NCBI GenBank assembly: GCA_037893225.1
Contig: JAZGUH010000412.1
Coordinates: 1,736,001-1,800,000, forward strand
DNA: 64,000 nucleotides
Direction of reading: 5' to 3'
Source of the DNA: Hippasteria phrygiana
Taxonomy: Eukaryota; Echinodermata; Asteroidea; Valvatida; Goniasteridae
Shown: positions 22,296 to 33,502 of the stretch, one piece after another
Layout: every line of letters starts with the position of its first letter
How positions within the stretch are numbered: position 1 is the stretch's first letter
The notes under the pieces: model-generated
Database searches by the model: none
Seen by the model: only the letters and a program-made list of their open reading frames with translations
Told to the model about the DNA's origin: nothing
Made by a program: the position numbers and the translations under genes

Positions 22296-23004
22296 CTTGC
22301 GGGGCTTGGGGAATGATTGCCCTGGGTATATTTCAGCAGTGGGAGAAATCAGATCTTTCAAAATCCTAATTTTATTTAAACCGAATAACGGTTATCTGAT
22401 TTCACCGGAAGTTCCCAGTCACTCCAACAAAGTTACGAGTGAGGTGCCGCATGAATGACTGGATATAGTTTGCAGGATTCAGTGACCACTGGGCCTTTAC
22501 AAAAACACTCCAGAACTGTAATGTTGATACAATGGCTGTTCATACATGTACAATGTACGTGTACCAAGAAGACCACTAGACGAGTGAATCCAATTACAAT
22601 CAGAGACCATGGAGCAAATTGGAGGATGTTCCAGTTGTTTACTTTGTCACAAAAAATGGAAGTCTTAATTTTGTTAAGGTTGATTTTGAATATCCGGTTT
22701 CTAAAATCGAAACTGAATAGTGAAATTCAAACCGAATGTTGAAAAGTCTGGATTTATTTCCCACCACAAGCATACATTGCATGCATACTGCTCAAGTAAC
22801 CTTCACGCCCTCCTCTTTTCTAAGAAGTGGGGGGAATGTACAGGCCAGAAACATTTAAATTGGAGCTACATTGTACAGCCATCCATTAGTGGTAATTTGG
22901 AGCCGGATGGGAATTTTTCCATGTTTTTTTCCCCAAAAGGGTTTTTTGCTGGTTTTCACCCATCCCGTAAATCAGCAATACATTGTTGCCTTACACTGGA
23001 AAAC
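22296..23004. other. Upstream region of the NFKBIL1 homologue, no gene recognised
   Basis: No exon could be supported here. An untranslated first exon of the downstream gene may lie here or further left, because the first coding exon is preceded by a splice-acceptor-like TTGTAG. Confidence 0.3.
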
Positions 23005-23008
23005 TTAA

Positions 23009-23212
23009 CCCCTTGAAGTCGGTTATTTATAATGAGGTGCCGGGGCGGCCTGTACAGCTAAGCGGAACCGACACAAGAGGCCTGTGCAGCCAAGCGTAAC
23101 ACACAATAATCCAACAATGGATTGAAAATGTAGAGAATGGCGTGTATAGACGTCATCCAGCCTGGTGGAAATGTTTTTGGGGCATGTATAGACGTCATCC
23201 GGTTTCAAAGGG
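23009..23212. mobile_element. piggyBac-like MITE, copy 2, flanked by TTAA
   Basis: TTAA at 23005-23008 precedes CCCCTTGAAGTCGG. The right end CCGGTTTCAAAGGG is followed by TTAA at 23213-23216. The 204-base body is a relative of the copy at 21475-21685 and lies about 210 bases upstream of the first coding exon of the NFKBIL1 homologue. Confidence 0.7.
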
Positions 23213-23424
23213 TTAACTGTAAATATAGATTTATTTGTGTAATATTCTTCGCTTCATGTAAATGCTCTTGTATGTGTGTAAATATTCAGTTTTAATTAAA
23301 AATGTATCCAGGGCCCCAAATTAAACTTGTTTTAAACTGCTTGGGCACACACTGGATCAAGAAATGTATGTACATGTAATTAATAAATGTCATTCATTTT
23401 GTTTGTTTTCAAATAATTGTAGGA

Positions 23425-23716
23425 ATGGGAAGAACAAAAGCTGAGAAGCTGTTCGTCTATGTGAATCATGGGAACGTGCTTAAGGTGAAGTCCTTCCTGA
23501 AGAAATACCAGCATGATCACCGACTGGATATAAATGCCATACTCCCAGGCCGGGGCTATCGGCAGAGGACCTTGCTGCACATCGCCTGTGCCAGTGGAGA
23601 CGATGCCATGATGAGGATGCTTTTGAAGTACGGCGCCCAGGCAGACGTACAGGACAGTCATGGTGACACGCCGCTCCACCTATGTATACAGAGAGTGTTG
23701 CATGGCCATAAACATG
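23425..23716 (+). other. NFKBIL1: NFKBIL1 coding exon 1 (ankyrin part)
   Basis: The acceptor TTGTAG ends at 23422 and the ATG is at 23425. The donor GTGGGT starts at 23717. It ends in phase 1 after the ankyrin segment and joins to Ala-Phe-Glu of exon 2. Confidence 0.85.
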
Positions 23717-26700
23717 GTGGGTGTTTTATCTGTCAATGTTAGGCAAAATAGAAAAACATGTTTTTGCATTCCTGTCAACGTCTTTTTGTTTCAAGGCTGG
23801 CTTATTTTTTGCCTTTTGCCCCTAAGGGAACATCTAAAGTGTTGAAATGCATGGAACGTTGCAATGGGAACGTTGCGCTGTTCCCACGAGGAACACCCGC
23901 TGTTCCCACAGGGGAACACCCGCTGTTCCCACAGGGGAACACCCGCTGTTCCCACAGGGGAACACCCGCTGTTCCCACAGGGGAAAACCCGCCAAATTAC
24001 TGTCTGGCAGGACCTAAAAAGTGAAATTTTTAAATAGGGCCTTTTTCTTGTTTGAAAAAAGATGTGATGCTAAACATGTTTTTTTTTTATGCCTTGCACC
24101 CAGAGGGTGAAATCAGACACAAATGTTCAGCCATTATCAGCTATTAATCTCACAGGGCATAGCAATTTCAATTTTGTTTTTATGATCCGCAGCTTTTGAG
24201 GACCTCGTGTTACCCATACTGGAAAAAAGCTGCCTGTCAAACTTACTGGACATTGCCAACAAGAGAGGGCGCACTTCAAGACAGTTGTTGAAGGAGGTGG
24301 CGCAGATGTCACAGGACAGATTGGAGGTAGGATCATATGCCACTTCATGTCACCTATCCGAACAACCACCAAAGTGTATCTTTTATGTTTGGTGACACTT
24401 TGTGTTTAATGTTTAGTGAGCTTCTGTCATGTGCATCACATTCAAGGACATAAAGGCAACAGGGAATAGGCTCAACCCAATTTCAATAATTTAATATTTG
24501 AATATTCAAATTTATATTTGATGGAATGTTCAAATATTTGACAGTTCCGGAAGGAGGATTTTCAGGCAACGAAATATGTACAAAAAGTACTCTTAATTTT
24601 TTTTTTTTAATGCAAGTTCGCTCCGAACAAAGGCTAAAGGCCACTGCACTTGGTATTGAGCTCCAAGAGCTTGCAAGTGGTAGGAATTAAGATTTATCTT
24701 GAAGCAGGAAAGATAGTAAGATAAAGGGAAACCTGCACTAGGCAAAGAATTCCATAGAGATACAGAACGAGGGGGAAGCTATTGAAATAGTTTTTCATTC
24801 TACATCAAGGTAAAGCTAGGTGGGAGCTGGCAGACAGCCAGGTTTCCCACTTGAACACCCTAACTGGAGGAACCAAGCTGGACAAAGCCAGTGGAACATT
24901 TATCATGAAAATATCTGTAGAACAGACTAGCAACAGATCTCTGGTGAGAGGGATCTCTGGTGATAGGGTGATTGTAAGGATGAATCCAGCTCTTTCCTAA
25001 CCAATTTAACAATGCGCTTCTGCACTTTATCTACATGTAGATGAGGGTGCTATTGAAGTCTTAATAATGCACTAAACTCCACATAATGATAATTATACAT
25101 GTAATAGCTCCTCATTTTAGTAACTACTACTGGCAAGCAGTGATCTAATGAGGGTTTCAGCCTACATGCACAGATGTGACCTGCCACCACAAAATGAGCT
25201 TAAAGTCGCACTTTTTTTATAGCTTTCTGAGTTACAAGCAGAAACAACAATTTGTTAACAGAAAAGTCAATTTTTGGATTTTAACAACTGTATATTAAAA
25301 AAACAACTATTCTATCATATCCCAAAGTTATAAATCTGAATCAATTCTGGAAATAAATTGTTGAGAAAAATTCCTTTTTGAACACGGGTGAAAGTGTGCA
25401 CATGTCACAAATTTTGAGCTTCATTTTCGCAAAATAAGTGGGTCAAGACTCTGATAACTCTAAAAGCTTGTATTGGGGCTAGAAATGAGATACAACATGT
25501 ACCACAACACACAATAATATCAAACTAACCCTCCTATACTTATAACACCAACTCTCACAGTTTGTGTGTGTTTCAATCTGTCATTTGATAGGTTTTGATC
25601 TGTGCAACAGCTGGGTCGATTTTGGCCCTGAGAACAGGAGGGGTTAAAGCTTTTAACCTGTACTTTCAGGAAATTCCATAATCTTGATTTTTCAAATGTT
25701 GCTACTTTCCGCCCATTTTGTGGTAACAGGTCACAAATGATGGTTCTGACTTTTGGACAAGAACATACATTCCTTACTTTTTCCTGACTTCTTTCTGTAA
25801 ACAGCGACGGATCATAGAATTAGAGGAGAGGGAAGAGGAGGAGGCTAGACGGAAAGAGGAAGCAGAATGGCATTCCAGACTTCAAGATGAATGGGCAGAT
25901 GACATGGCCGGGACGTTTGGCCACAACTCATCATCGGATGACATAGGTAGGGCTGCGAAAGGAGTTGAAAACTTCCCAGAAAAAAAAAAATACTGGAAAT
26001 TTTCCATGGAAAGTTTTGGGAATTTTCATGGGGGGACATTACATTTTTCGAATGTTGGGGAATTTTCGTGTAACATTATAAACTGGTAAAATGCCACTTC
26101 AGGTCAAAAATATCAATACTATGATGTTCCATAGCACTTTTCACATAAATAGAAAGCATTTGCATGTTCTGCTGCTTGTATAGGGCCTTCATGACCCTCC
26201 AGGGCCATAAATTGACTGGTAAAGATTTGGACGTCAAATTTGTATTGTTTCCACTAAAATACTAAAAAGGATACATTTCAACTTTGTATTTCATTTACAT
26301 GTACACAGTACAAAATGTGCATGGTGTGTGTGCACGTCCAAGCTACATGGCTTGTCAGCCATATGCCTACATGTATATCCACACAAGAGATACAACTTAA
26401 GCCAAAAATTAAACAGTTCTGCTTCCGATTACATGGCATTGAAAAAAGGGTAGGTAGGCTGGGAATTTTCTTCTTTTTTGCCCTCTTTTATGTGCTGATC
26501 ATATGTAAGTATCTATGTGTCAAGGTTTAAAGGTAGTATTTACAGCATTTTTGTTTTTTATATTTTTTTTTTCTTTTTTCTTTTTACATACTTACTTTTT
26601 TCCCGAAAACAAAATTAGGGCGGGCCATTAGAATAGGGTAGGTAGGGTAACCGGAAGCAGAACTATTTTTGTTTTGGGCCATACTATTCTTGTACATTGG

Positions 26701-27906
26701 TATTTGCTATCATGGATTTGCCTTTTGTAAGTGAGCTTCAAGCTAAGAAGAACCAGTTCCAACACGTTATGTTTAACCCTGACCCCCCAGGCTTGTGCAC
26801 TATAAAGCAGAATACCTAACCTATCACACATATGTGAATGTACTGATGAACCTGCCATAGTCCAACAGGTTGTGCAAAGGGTACTGGGTATGCCAAACTC
26901 CAGCACCCCCTGTACTGTTTGATTTTGATGGACTTAGGACATGAGGCCCTGAGCCATGTTTCAGATGTGTTGCCTTATAAACCCTTGTGTTTCCCCCATC
27001 TAAGCACAGTCTAACACCTAGTACCACTAGCCAGTCACTGCACTGGCCCACCCCTGTGTCCCCACTCATTCAAAATCCAACACAATCACCCTGAATCTTT
27101 GTTACTCAGTCTAAAAAAGTCCAACAGCATTTTTCATAATGTTTGGTACTGAACCATCCTAAACTTGGCAAAACCTACTGTTGGGGTTTGATGGGCTTGG
27201 GTTAATTAGGATTAAACAAACTCCCAGTTGATATTAAACGAAGGTTTCAATGACAAACTCTGGACCAGTCGGTGTAGTGTAACTGTATCGGGTATTTATG
27301 AATGATAGATGTATTTATTGATTATCAGGTTACACTGGGCTTAGCCAGGAGTCTTTTGATGACTGGGCAACGAGGATAGCAGCGGAGCACAGTCGGAAAC
27401 AGCAGCAGCAATACTACGATGCTTGCTCTGAATGCAGTCACAGCAGGAAGCAAGCAGAGGACAGAGAAAAACGCCAAGAGGAGAAGCGCAACTTCCAACG
27501 GAAGCTGGAAGAGGAGCACGAGAAATACCAACGCCGACGCTCAGAGCGGCTGCGACAGAAACTTGCCAGGCAAAAAGCCCATTACCTACAGCGAAGTGGT
27601 GAGGTGTTTGGCTATGCCGAAGGTCCGGAGCCCACTACTGAGCTGGGATTCGAAGACGTGCCGTGGCCGTGCTGCAGTGGCGACGCCGAGAGGATGATGC
27701 AGGTGCTGATGTGCGACGTAGACAAGGATGCCCACCCAGAGCTGAAGAAGTTTGTACGCTCGCAACAACTGCTGTGGCATCCGGATAAGTTTTTGCAGAA
27801 GTGTGGCAGCAGGTTGGTGGAGGCTGACCGGGCCAGGATCATGGAGAGAGTGACCCAGCTATCACAGGCACTGAACCAGTTGGTGGATGACGAAAATACC
27901 AAGTGA
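23425..27906 (+). CDS. NFKBIL1: NF-kappa-B inhibitor-like protein 1 homologue (four coding exons, 381 aa)
   Basis: Coding exons are 23425-23716, 24193-24326, 25805-25946 and 27329-27906. All introns are GT-AG with phases 1, 0 and 1, and the spliced length is 1146 bases including TGA. The N-terminus (about residues 10-95) is ankyrin-like: TLLHIACASGD, then HGDTPLHLC. A conserved segment follows (LPILEKS, about 102-109), then a charged, probably coiled-coil middle (about 143-160 and 195-270) with EWHSRLQDEW and SFDDWATRIAAEHS. The C-terminal part has FEDVPWPC (about 300) and a J-domain-like LLWHPDKFLQ with HPD at 340-342. This order is that of vertebrate NFKBIL1, a nuclear protein linked to RNA processing and innate immune signalling (family knowledge). 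The ATG lies two bases after an acceptor AG, so an untranslated upstream exon is expected but was not located. Codon use and frame are intact. Confidence 0.9.
23876..23992 (+). repeat. Intronic minisatellite, ~23-base units
   Basis: About four to five tandem units of CTGTTCCCACAGGGGAACACC lie in the first coding intron of the NFKBIL1 homologue. Each unit contains the near-palindrome GTTCCC-ACA-GGGGAAC. Confidence 0.9.
24193..24326 (+). other. NFKBIL1: NFKBIL1 coding exon 2
   Basis: The acceptor CCGCAG ends at 24192 and the donor GTAGGA starts at 24327. The exon encodes the LPILEKS and GRTSRQLL segments and ends in phase 0. Confidence 0.85.
24597..25200. other. Intronic sequence, probably old repeat
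   Basis: It starts with a T-run and continues with AAGTTCGCTCCGAACAAAGG and purine-rich text. It looks like a decayed retroelement 3' region, but no coding motif supports this. Confidence 0.25.
25805..25946 (+). other. NFKBIL1: NFKBIL1 coding exon 3 (charged segment)
   Basis: The acceptor TAAACAG ends at 25804 and the donor GTAGGG starts at 25947. The exon encodes a Glu/Arg-rich stretch followed by EWHSRLQDEW and ends in phase 1. Confidence 0.85.
27329..27906 (+). other. NFKBIL1: NFKBIL1 coding exon 4 (coiled coil and J-like C-terminus)
   Basis: The acceptor ATTATCAG ends at 27328. The exon is open to TGA at 27904-27906 and contains a Gln-rich stretch, an Arg/Glu-rich probable coiled coil, the FEDVPWPC block and WHPDKFLQ. 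Confidence 0.9.
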
Positions 27907-28203
27907 TGATTGGATGCTGGCCCTTTAGAGGATCTGTTTTGTACTGACTCTTGAGGTATACTCCTCAATAGACCTACAACGTAATAACAGTACACTGTGT
28001 TTACCCTGTTGCACTCTCATAGCCAGGTGTGGACGGAACAGCGCGCTGTGGTATCACAGCATGCATTTTAGTTCATACAAGTTGAAATCAGGTCCATTTC
28101 TGCCTGTTATGCAAAAAAATACAAAGACTGTGTTTTTTAAACTCATAGGGAAACAACAGTGGTTTCCTTTAGGTCCCTAGTACAAAGTAAAAATACTCTT
28201 CAA

Positions 28204-28209
28204 AATAAA
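28204..28209 (+). terminator. Candidate polyadenylation signal AATAAA of the NFKBIL1 homologue
   Basis: AATAAA occurs about 300 bases after the stop codon on the coding strand, the nearest canonical hexamer seen. Confidence 0.45.
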
Positions 28210-29310
28210 CATCTGTACATTTCATCAGAGAAACCATACACTACGACGTGGTAATCTTTCTGCATGTGCCCACTTGGCAAACGTGGCACAGACAGAATGC
28301 TGTCATTACTTGGCACAGCCCATGATATGGGTATTAACTCTGGAGCGTAGTAGCGAATTAGGCATTCAGTTACAGGGCATGCTACTGAACTTGTAGGTGT
28401 GAATAGCATGTAAGACGTGTGTGCTGGTGAGCACAATACCTTCTAAAGTGTTTATTTAGATGGATACATACCATCAGGGCCGCAAGAAAAAAAGTTGTTA
28501 CCCATCCCCATATTTTTGGCCCATTTTTCCCCCAATTTGTCTTAGTGCCATACATGTAGGTATAAACCATGTTGGATTTTGACAGGTTCATGACACCTCC
28601 CAGTAGAAGTACCACAGAGGTTACAGATAAATGATTAAAATTGAATGGTCTACATTTAAATTGAACAGATAAGAACGTACCTGATGACAAAACCTTAACC
28701 GAAAAACGAAAATTGTGTTATCTCTATGTAGAACCGAAAAAAAAGACTTTTCATCTATTGAATTACATGTAGGAACACTTTCTCTTTCCAATGAAATTTT
28801 TAATCTACTTGAAAATAGCTATAATCTGTTCAATACCCATTTCATGTGTTTAAAAACCTTTAGAATTAAAAGACTGGAGTGGACTTGAACTATGTCACCT
28901 CATCCAAGTCACTGCCTTTTGATATGAGTGAACTGACGTGACTGGGTATGCATGGATGGGACCAGGGTTTCTTTTGTAAGGGGGGGGGGGGGGAGGGGAG
29001 GGGAGGGGGTCAGGTCTGACAAATAATAATTGTTTACTTGTAGAAACAAAAATAAAAGAACAAAACTGCAAAAAAAGAAGATCCGTTTGGGGGTGGGGGA
29101 ACAGGCAAAATGCATTTTTTTATTTTTTTTATTTCTTGCTTGTATAAGCAAAATAGAAAAGGTCCGCCGGGTCAGGCCTGAAGGATTTCCAAAAAACAAA
29201 ACATTGTTACACGCCTAAACTTAGAAGTCTGGGGAGGGGGTTGTTGACTTCCTTGGCTGGATCCAACCTTGTCTGGTCTCTTTGTTTTACTGTAGTTTTA
29301 TTTTATTCCC
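28210..29310. other. Noncoding, G-run and T-run containing
   Basis: A G-run lies at 28980-29010 and T-rich stretches follow. The short frames here are not supported as genes. Confidence 0.35.
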
Positions 29311-29324
29311 CATATTCAACCAAC

Positions 29325-29505
29325 CAAAACACAATCCCCAAACGCCTATACCCCAACCCAAATTTAACCCCCAAACCCATATACCCCAACCCAAATTTAA
29401 CCCACAAAACCAAACCCCCATACCCAGACCTAAATTTAACCCCAAAACTAAACCCCCATGGCCCATAACCCAAACCCATATTTAACCATAAAACCCAAAC
29501 CAAAC
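29325..29505. repeat. CCCAAA/TTTAACCC-rich degenerate tandem repeat
   Basis: Repeated words such as CCCAACCCAAATTTAACCCC form units of about 30 bases, with a C- then T-run at 29511-29528. It is simple-sequence derived, not a telomeric array in strict form. Confidence 0.7.
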
Positions 29506-29529
29506 CTTACCCCCCCCCCCTTTTTTTTA

Positions 29530-30141
29530 TAACGAAACACTAATACCTATTCATCAACTATTACTTGAATGGTCCTAATTATGTAATAATATCATTAACT
29601 TTCATCAACGGGTTTCTGAAACATCAAGTTGAACTCGACGATCATAAGAGTTCTTGTCTATAATTATTAGCCATTGACTGCTAGCAGACAGTTCGGTGGA
29701 ATTTCCATCCATGGCTGGATCAGCGAGCACGACACAAGAGGGCGCTACGTAACCACAACAGAGACGACATGTCGCACGCGATAGGCTAGGCACGCAGTCT
29801 TGAGCAGCTGCTGTTTAGTCAGTCGGGCTGACAAAACTTTGTCGCCGTGGTTGGACGATTGAAGCAATTAATCGTAAAATTGTGGGTTTGTTCATACCCC
29901 CACCCGCACACACGCGATTTCATGGGTTTTTGCGTACAATTTTACTTTGATGTTTCTGGTGGCAATCCTTTGTGAAACTGGTGTTGCGGGCTGATAAGAT
30001 ATGAGGAATATCTATACCATTGTGGGGCTGTCCATCACTCCGGCCCTGGAATGAGGAATGGATTTATTAGCTCTCTGAAATTTACCGTGAACAATTCTGA
30101 CAGTATCGGACTATACCGTGCGATTATGCTGCTGTGCTTCA
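29530..30141. other. Noncoding, nothing recognised
   Basis: No motif, long frame or clear repeat was identified. Confidence 0.3.
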
Positions 30142-30496
30142 GCTCAGAATGTTAACTGACTAGTAAGTTATTACTTAACATGAGTTTCCTCCAGTGCGCA
30201 AGCGCGATTATTTGTTTGACCTGCCTGTTAAATTATGCACAAGCAGGTCGCGCGCGCTCCCTTGCGAAGAACCCAAGACGTTCTTAGCGATTTGGCCTTG
30301 GCGTGCGTGTGAGTTTGTATATGCCGGCAATCGTGGACCTAGGACAAAAGAATTCGGGCGTAGACAAAGGGGTCCACGTTTGACCTAACGTCCACGATTG
30401 AAAATCGTGTACAAAACCAATGGGAGGCCTTCCGAAAAAGTTAGAGTATAAACAAAAGAGGAACAATGGGAGGTCCACGATTGCACCCGTTTACAT

Positions 30497-30544
<48 letters not shown>

Positions 30545-30605
30545 CTAGAGGGCGCTGCCGTGCGCGCTGTACGTCGCACCGCGCTAAGGACGTCTTGGAA
30601 CCATA
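30142..30605 (+). repeat. Dispersed repeat, copy 2, with an internal insert
   Basis: It matches 13325-13590. At about 30314-30485 it is interrupted by a relative of the repeat at 21130-21330, and a (GT)n microsatellite of about 22 units follows at 30498-30542. The order dates the inner repeat as a later insertion or a recombination. Confidence 0.75.
30498..30542 (+). repeat. (GT)n microsatellite
   Basis: An uninterrupted GT tract of about 22 units. The homologous tract in copy 1 (about 13496-13515) is shorter. Confidence 0.95.
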
Positions 30606-31192
30606 GACCTGGAGGAAAAAAAAGAATGGACTGCAAACTCCAGCGGGCGCGCTATGCATCGCGTATAAACATGTTCCGTCGGCCGGAAGCCCCGAGGTTA
30701 CCGGCACAGAAAACTTCCAATGACCTTTGAAGTGTTGTTAACGTGCGATAGGCATCGTCGCCGCGCTACTCTTTTGCCTAGAAAGCCTTAGGTTTTCGTT
30801 AAAACATGACGAAATGGACGAAATAGACAGCATACAAGTATGTTCTGATACAGTTATGATCGAGTACACAGCCTTGATAATTAACAACTGGTGTTATTAT
30901 TGGGCCTTATTGGCGGGCAAAGTGTCAAGTTGGAAATGTATGCTTGCACACTGGTCGCTAAGTACGAGTGTAGGCCCTAGCTCTTTAGCCCAACGTCTGG
31001 TTAACACATTTTTTTCTGATTTTGTAGAACACTTTTCTGAGTTAAAACTACTCGTTTCTAGTGAGATACTGACATTTTGAGGGAAAAAATAGTACATGTT
31101 CGTCAGTTGAGATCCATCATCCATAGCAGTGGGAATGAATGAAAATTCTGGGAATGAATGACAATTGCAATTCTTAGCTGCTACGTATAAAT
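30606..31192. other. Noncoding, nothing recognised
   Basis: Two overlapping opposite frames (30814-31080 and 30897-31241) have no recognisable motif. Confidence 0.3.
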
Positions 31193-31593
31193 GGATGTCG
31201 GACAACTCGACCGTCGCGTTGGCCGACTCGACTCGAGACAATTCGACCGTTCAGACAACTCGACCGTTCAGACAACTCCACCGTTTACCAAGTCGTCCGA
31301 CTTTGACATGGATACAACTCGACCGTGCAATGCGTTGTACATGATGTAGCTAGCGGAGCGCGTGGTATTTTCAACACAGGTTGCCCGTCAATGTTTGGGT
31401 ATTTGCGTGTGCGCGTGGCCCAGAATGGTTCAGAATGTGTGGTATTACCGTGCGCGGGGACCCGGTCAGGTGTACAGTGACACGGCATGCACGGCGAGCG
31501 CGACGCCGGGACCCAGCGCATGCAAGGCCCGCGAGAGCAACGCGGCATGCACGGTGCACGGCCGCGGGCGGGCAGCCGCACCGGTATTTATCG
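31193..31593 (+). repeat. Dispersed element with 17-base minisatellite, copy 2
   Basis: It is very similar to 18078-18519 from GGATGTC(G)GACAACTCGACC to GGTATTTATCGC, with fewer CAGACAACTCGACCGTT units and a few substitutions. The matching outer limits of both copies define the element. Confidence 0.8.
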
Positions 31594-32134
31594 CTTCAAA
31601 GAGGATATTTCTGCATATCGTGCATCTCAACGAGCATCGTGTATCGTGTGAAACGATATTTGATGACAAAATCCATCTTCACTGCCGTTTATTAGGCTAA
31701 CATTCTATGAAGAAAATGGTCACTATAATGTACGTCCTAAACGCTTTAAAAATTACCAGAATTTCTCAGGTTTTGAGCGTACGTGAACTAACCTTGTCTC
31801 ACGTATTTAACGTAAGTGAGATTCCCCGTACGCGAGTAACTGTAAGCGCAAAGTGATGACTCAACAAAACGAACGTCAACTTTTTGCGTTCCCGCTTACG
31901 TTTGTCCTCAACTGACGTGCATCTAAACCTTCCCATAAATGGCGCTTCGAGGGCATTATTTTGGTTGAGAGTGTATAAAATGCCCCTGGCATTGCAATCT
32001 GAGCGAGGTTTCCAGACTTCAAATAATAATATGCAAACAAGTTAAATAGACTTACATCATTGTACTCAATAACTGTCACATCAAATGGAACAAAAATATG
32101 TCACATTTCATTTGTGTGATGTCCGCACAAATTG

Positions 32135-32920
32135 TCAATGTTCCAAGGCAATGTCGTAGTATACACACCCAGAAACATTCAGAAAATGTTCGGCTTCGTC
32201 TACATCGAATCGCGTTGCGTGGTTGAGTTGACACCGGTATCCGAGGATGTTGAACGAGAGGCAGCCCCAATCCCAAGCGCAGAGCATGCAGCACGAGGTG
32301 AGACGCGAAGCCACGGTGGCGTTGACCATGATTTCCTCGTAGGTGTGGCCCTTGATGCAAGGGCCGTCGACGGGGGTAGCAATGCAGCGCACGGCACGTG
32401 GCCTGAGCGGTGCGGGGCGTTCGCACACGGTGGACCTCCTGCTATCGGTACTGCACGCCTGGTCGACCCAGAATGGGTATATGTTGCTCATCACTCCGCA
32501 GTCTCGTTCTTCTGGAGGAAGCCGGCTCGGATCATCGGATTCTATCCATTTAGCCCGGTATCGGTTCTGAGGTGTATCACCATCACAAACCCAAACCCCT
32601 TCCGTCTGGATGTCAGTACATCCTATCCAAACCCCGTAAATAGGAAAGTCGCTAAACGATAGACCCAGGGAATCTATATAGATGGCCCATATGAACTTGT
32701 ACTCCTCCGGCGAATTAGGCGTGGTGATGCGGCCGCCTCTCTTGTGGCACTCGAGCGTGGCGTTGGCCTTGCTGCGAATGCCGACGAGATTTATGTAGCA
32801 AGTGCCGTTCCATCCCTGCCAGCCATTTAGGCAACGATGGACGTCAGGACTGGGACACGAATCCGAAATGGACGACTTGACGAAAACGAAAACAAGCAGT
32901 AAACATTGGGAAACCAACAT
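32135..32920 (-). CDS. Secreted C-type lectin-like + PAN/apple domain protein, intronless
   Basis: The frame encodes 261 residues from the ATG at 32918-32920. The first ~19 residues (LVSQCLLLVFVFV core) are a signal peptide. Residues about 30-170 form a C-type lectin-like domain, opening C-L-N-G-W then W-N-G-T-C-Y, with WIG, a central W and C..VCE at the end. Residues about 178-258 form a PAN/apple module: paired Cys, CLSFN, CQLNHATR and a terminal CVYYD. Such proteins are secreted and may bind glycans or other proteins. An EPN/QPD-type calcium motif was not evident, so sugar binding is uncertain. An in-frame ATG 46 codons upstream (33056-33058) lies upstream of the TATA-like box and is therefore unlikely to be the start. 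No introns are needed, which is unusual for the family. Confidence 0.8.
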   Translation of the reverse strand: MLVSQCLLLVFVFVKSSISDSCPSPDVHRCLNGWQGWNGTCYINLVGIRSKANATLECHKRGGRITTPNSPEEYKFIWAIYIDSLGLSFSDFPIYGVWIGCTDIQTEGVWVCDGDTPQNRYRAKWIESDDPSRLPPEERDCGVMSNIYPFWVDQACSTDSRRSTVCERPAPLRPRAVRCIATPVDGPCIKGHTYEEIMVNATVASRLTSCCMLCAWDWGCLSFNILGYRCQLNHATRFDVDEAEHFLNVSGCVYYDIALEH

Positions 32921-32999
32921 TGCAATAGGCTGAGCCAAGCCAAAATTGAACAGAGTCGAGAATCCAACTACATTGTGTGTGCGGAAGCGCGCGCCCAGC

Positions 33000-33011
33000 C
33001 CTTTTATCTCC
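33000..33011 (-). promoter_or_regulatory. TATA-like box of the lectin/PAN gene
   Basis: GGAGATAAAAGG on the minus strand lies about 80 bases upstream of the chosen ATG (32920). Transcription would start near 32975 and leave a leader of about 55 bases. It decides between the two in-frame ATGs. Confidence 0.5.
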
Positions 33012-33058
33012 ACTTGAACAGCCAATGATCTATGTAGATTGTTATACATGGAGATCAC

Positions 33059-33321
33059 TGTTCTATCTAACCAATATTCCGTAGTCTTGCAAAAACGTTC
33101 CTACGGAAACCAGGCCCCGGTACCGTGATTGGTGCGCTCGGCTCAAGTCGTCACTCCAAGCCGCGGCGTTGTAAAGACAACTGATAATAGTTTCGGTATT
33201 TGGGTATTATGAGTGTTATATTCAATACCGGTATGTTTAAGATATCGTACATTTTCTCGAGGTAGTTATTCTTGTTATAATACTGACGATGAGGCACGTC
33301 ATTGGGACAAATCAGCAGCGT
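33059..33321. other. Intergenic, nothing recognised
   Basis: Upstream region of the lectin/PAN gene. No further promoter element can be supported. Confidence 0.3.
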
Positions 33322-33502
33322 TGTACACTAAAAAATCACAGGGGTTAAATTTACCCAATTGTTAGTGAAAACTGCAACTACCCAAATTTTGGGTAAACAA
33401 ACTCTCATCCGATTGTGTTCAAATAGATTTACCAAAATTTTGGGTAGTTGCAGTTTTCACGAACAATTGGGTAAATTTAACCTACGATTTTTCAGAGTAC
33501 GT
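33322..33502. repeat. Foldback MITE with ~75-base arms
   Basis: The arms share TTAAATTTACCCAATTGTT, GTGAAAACTGCAACTACCC and AAAATTTTGGGTA. They extend imperfectly outwards over the AAAAAATC words. The loop is only about 30 bases. No coding capacity. Confidence 0.8.

Noticed and set aside
23876..23992. CRISPR-like regularity with palindromic units
   Set aside because: The units are contiguous without unique spacers, lie in an animal intron and there are no cas genes. It is a minisatellite.
29325..29505. Interstitial telomeric repeat
   Set aside because: The units are degenerate CCCAAATTTAA-type words of ~30 bases, not TTAGGG arrays.
33056..33058. Upstream ATG as the start of the lectin/PAN protein
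   Set aside because: It lies upstream of the TATA-like box and would put 46 non-signal residues before a good signal peptide.
33345..33480. TTAA-flanked piggyBac element
   Set aside because: TTAA lies inside the paired arms, which continue outwards, so it is part of the foldback rather than a target duplication.
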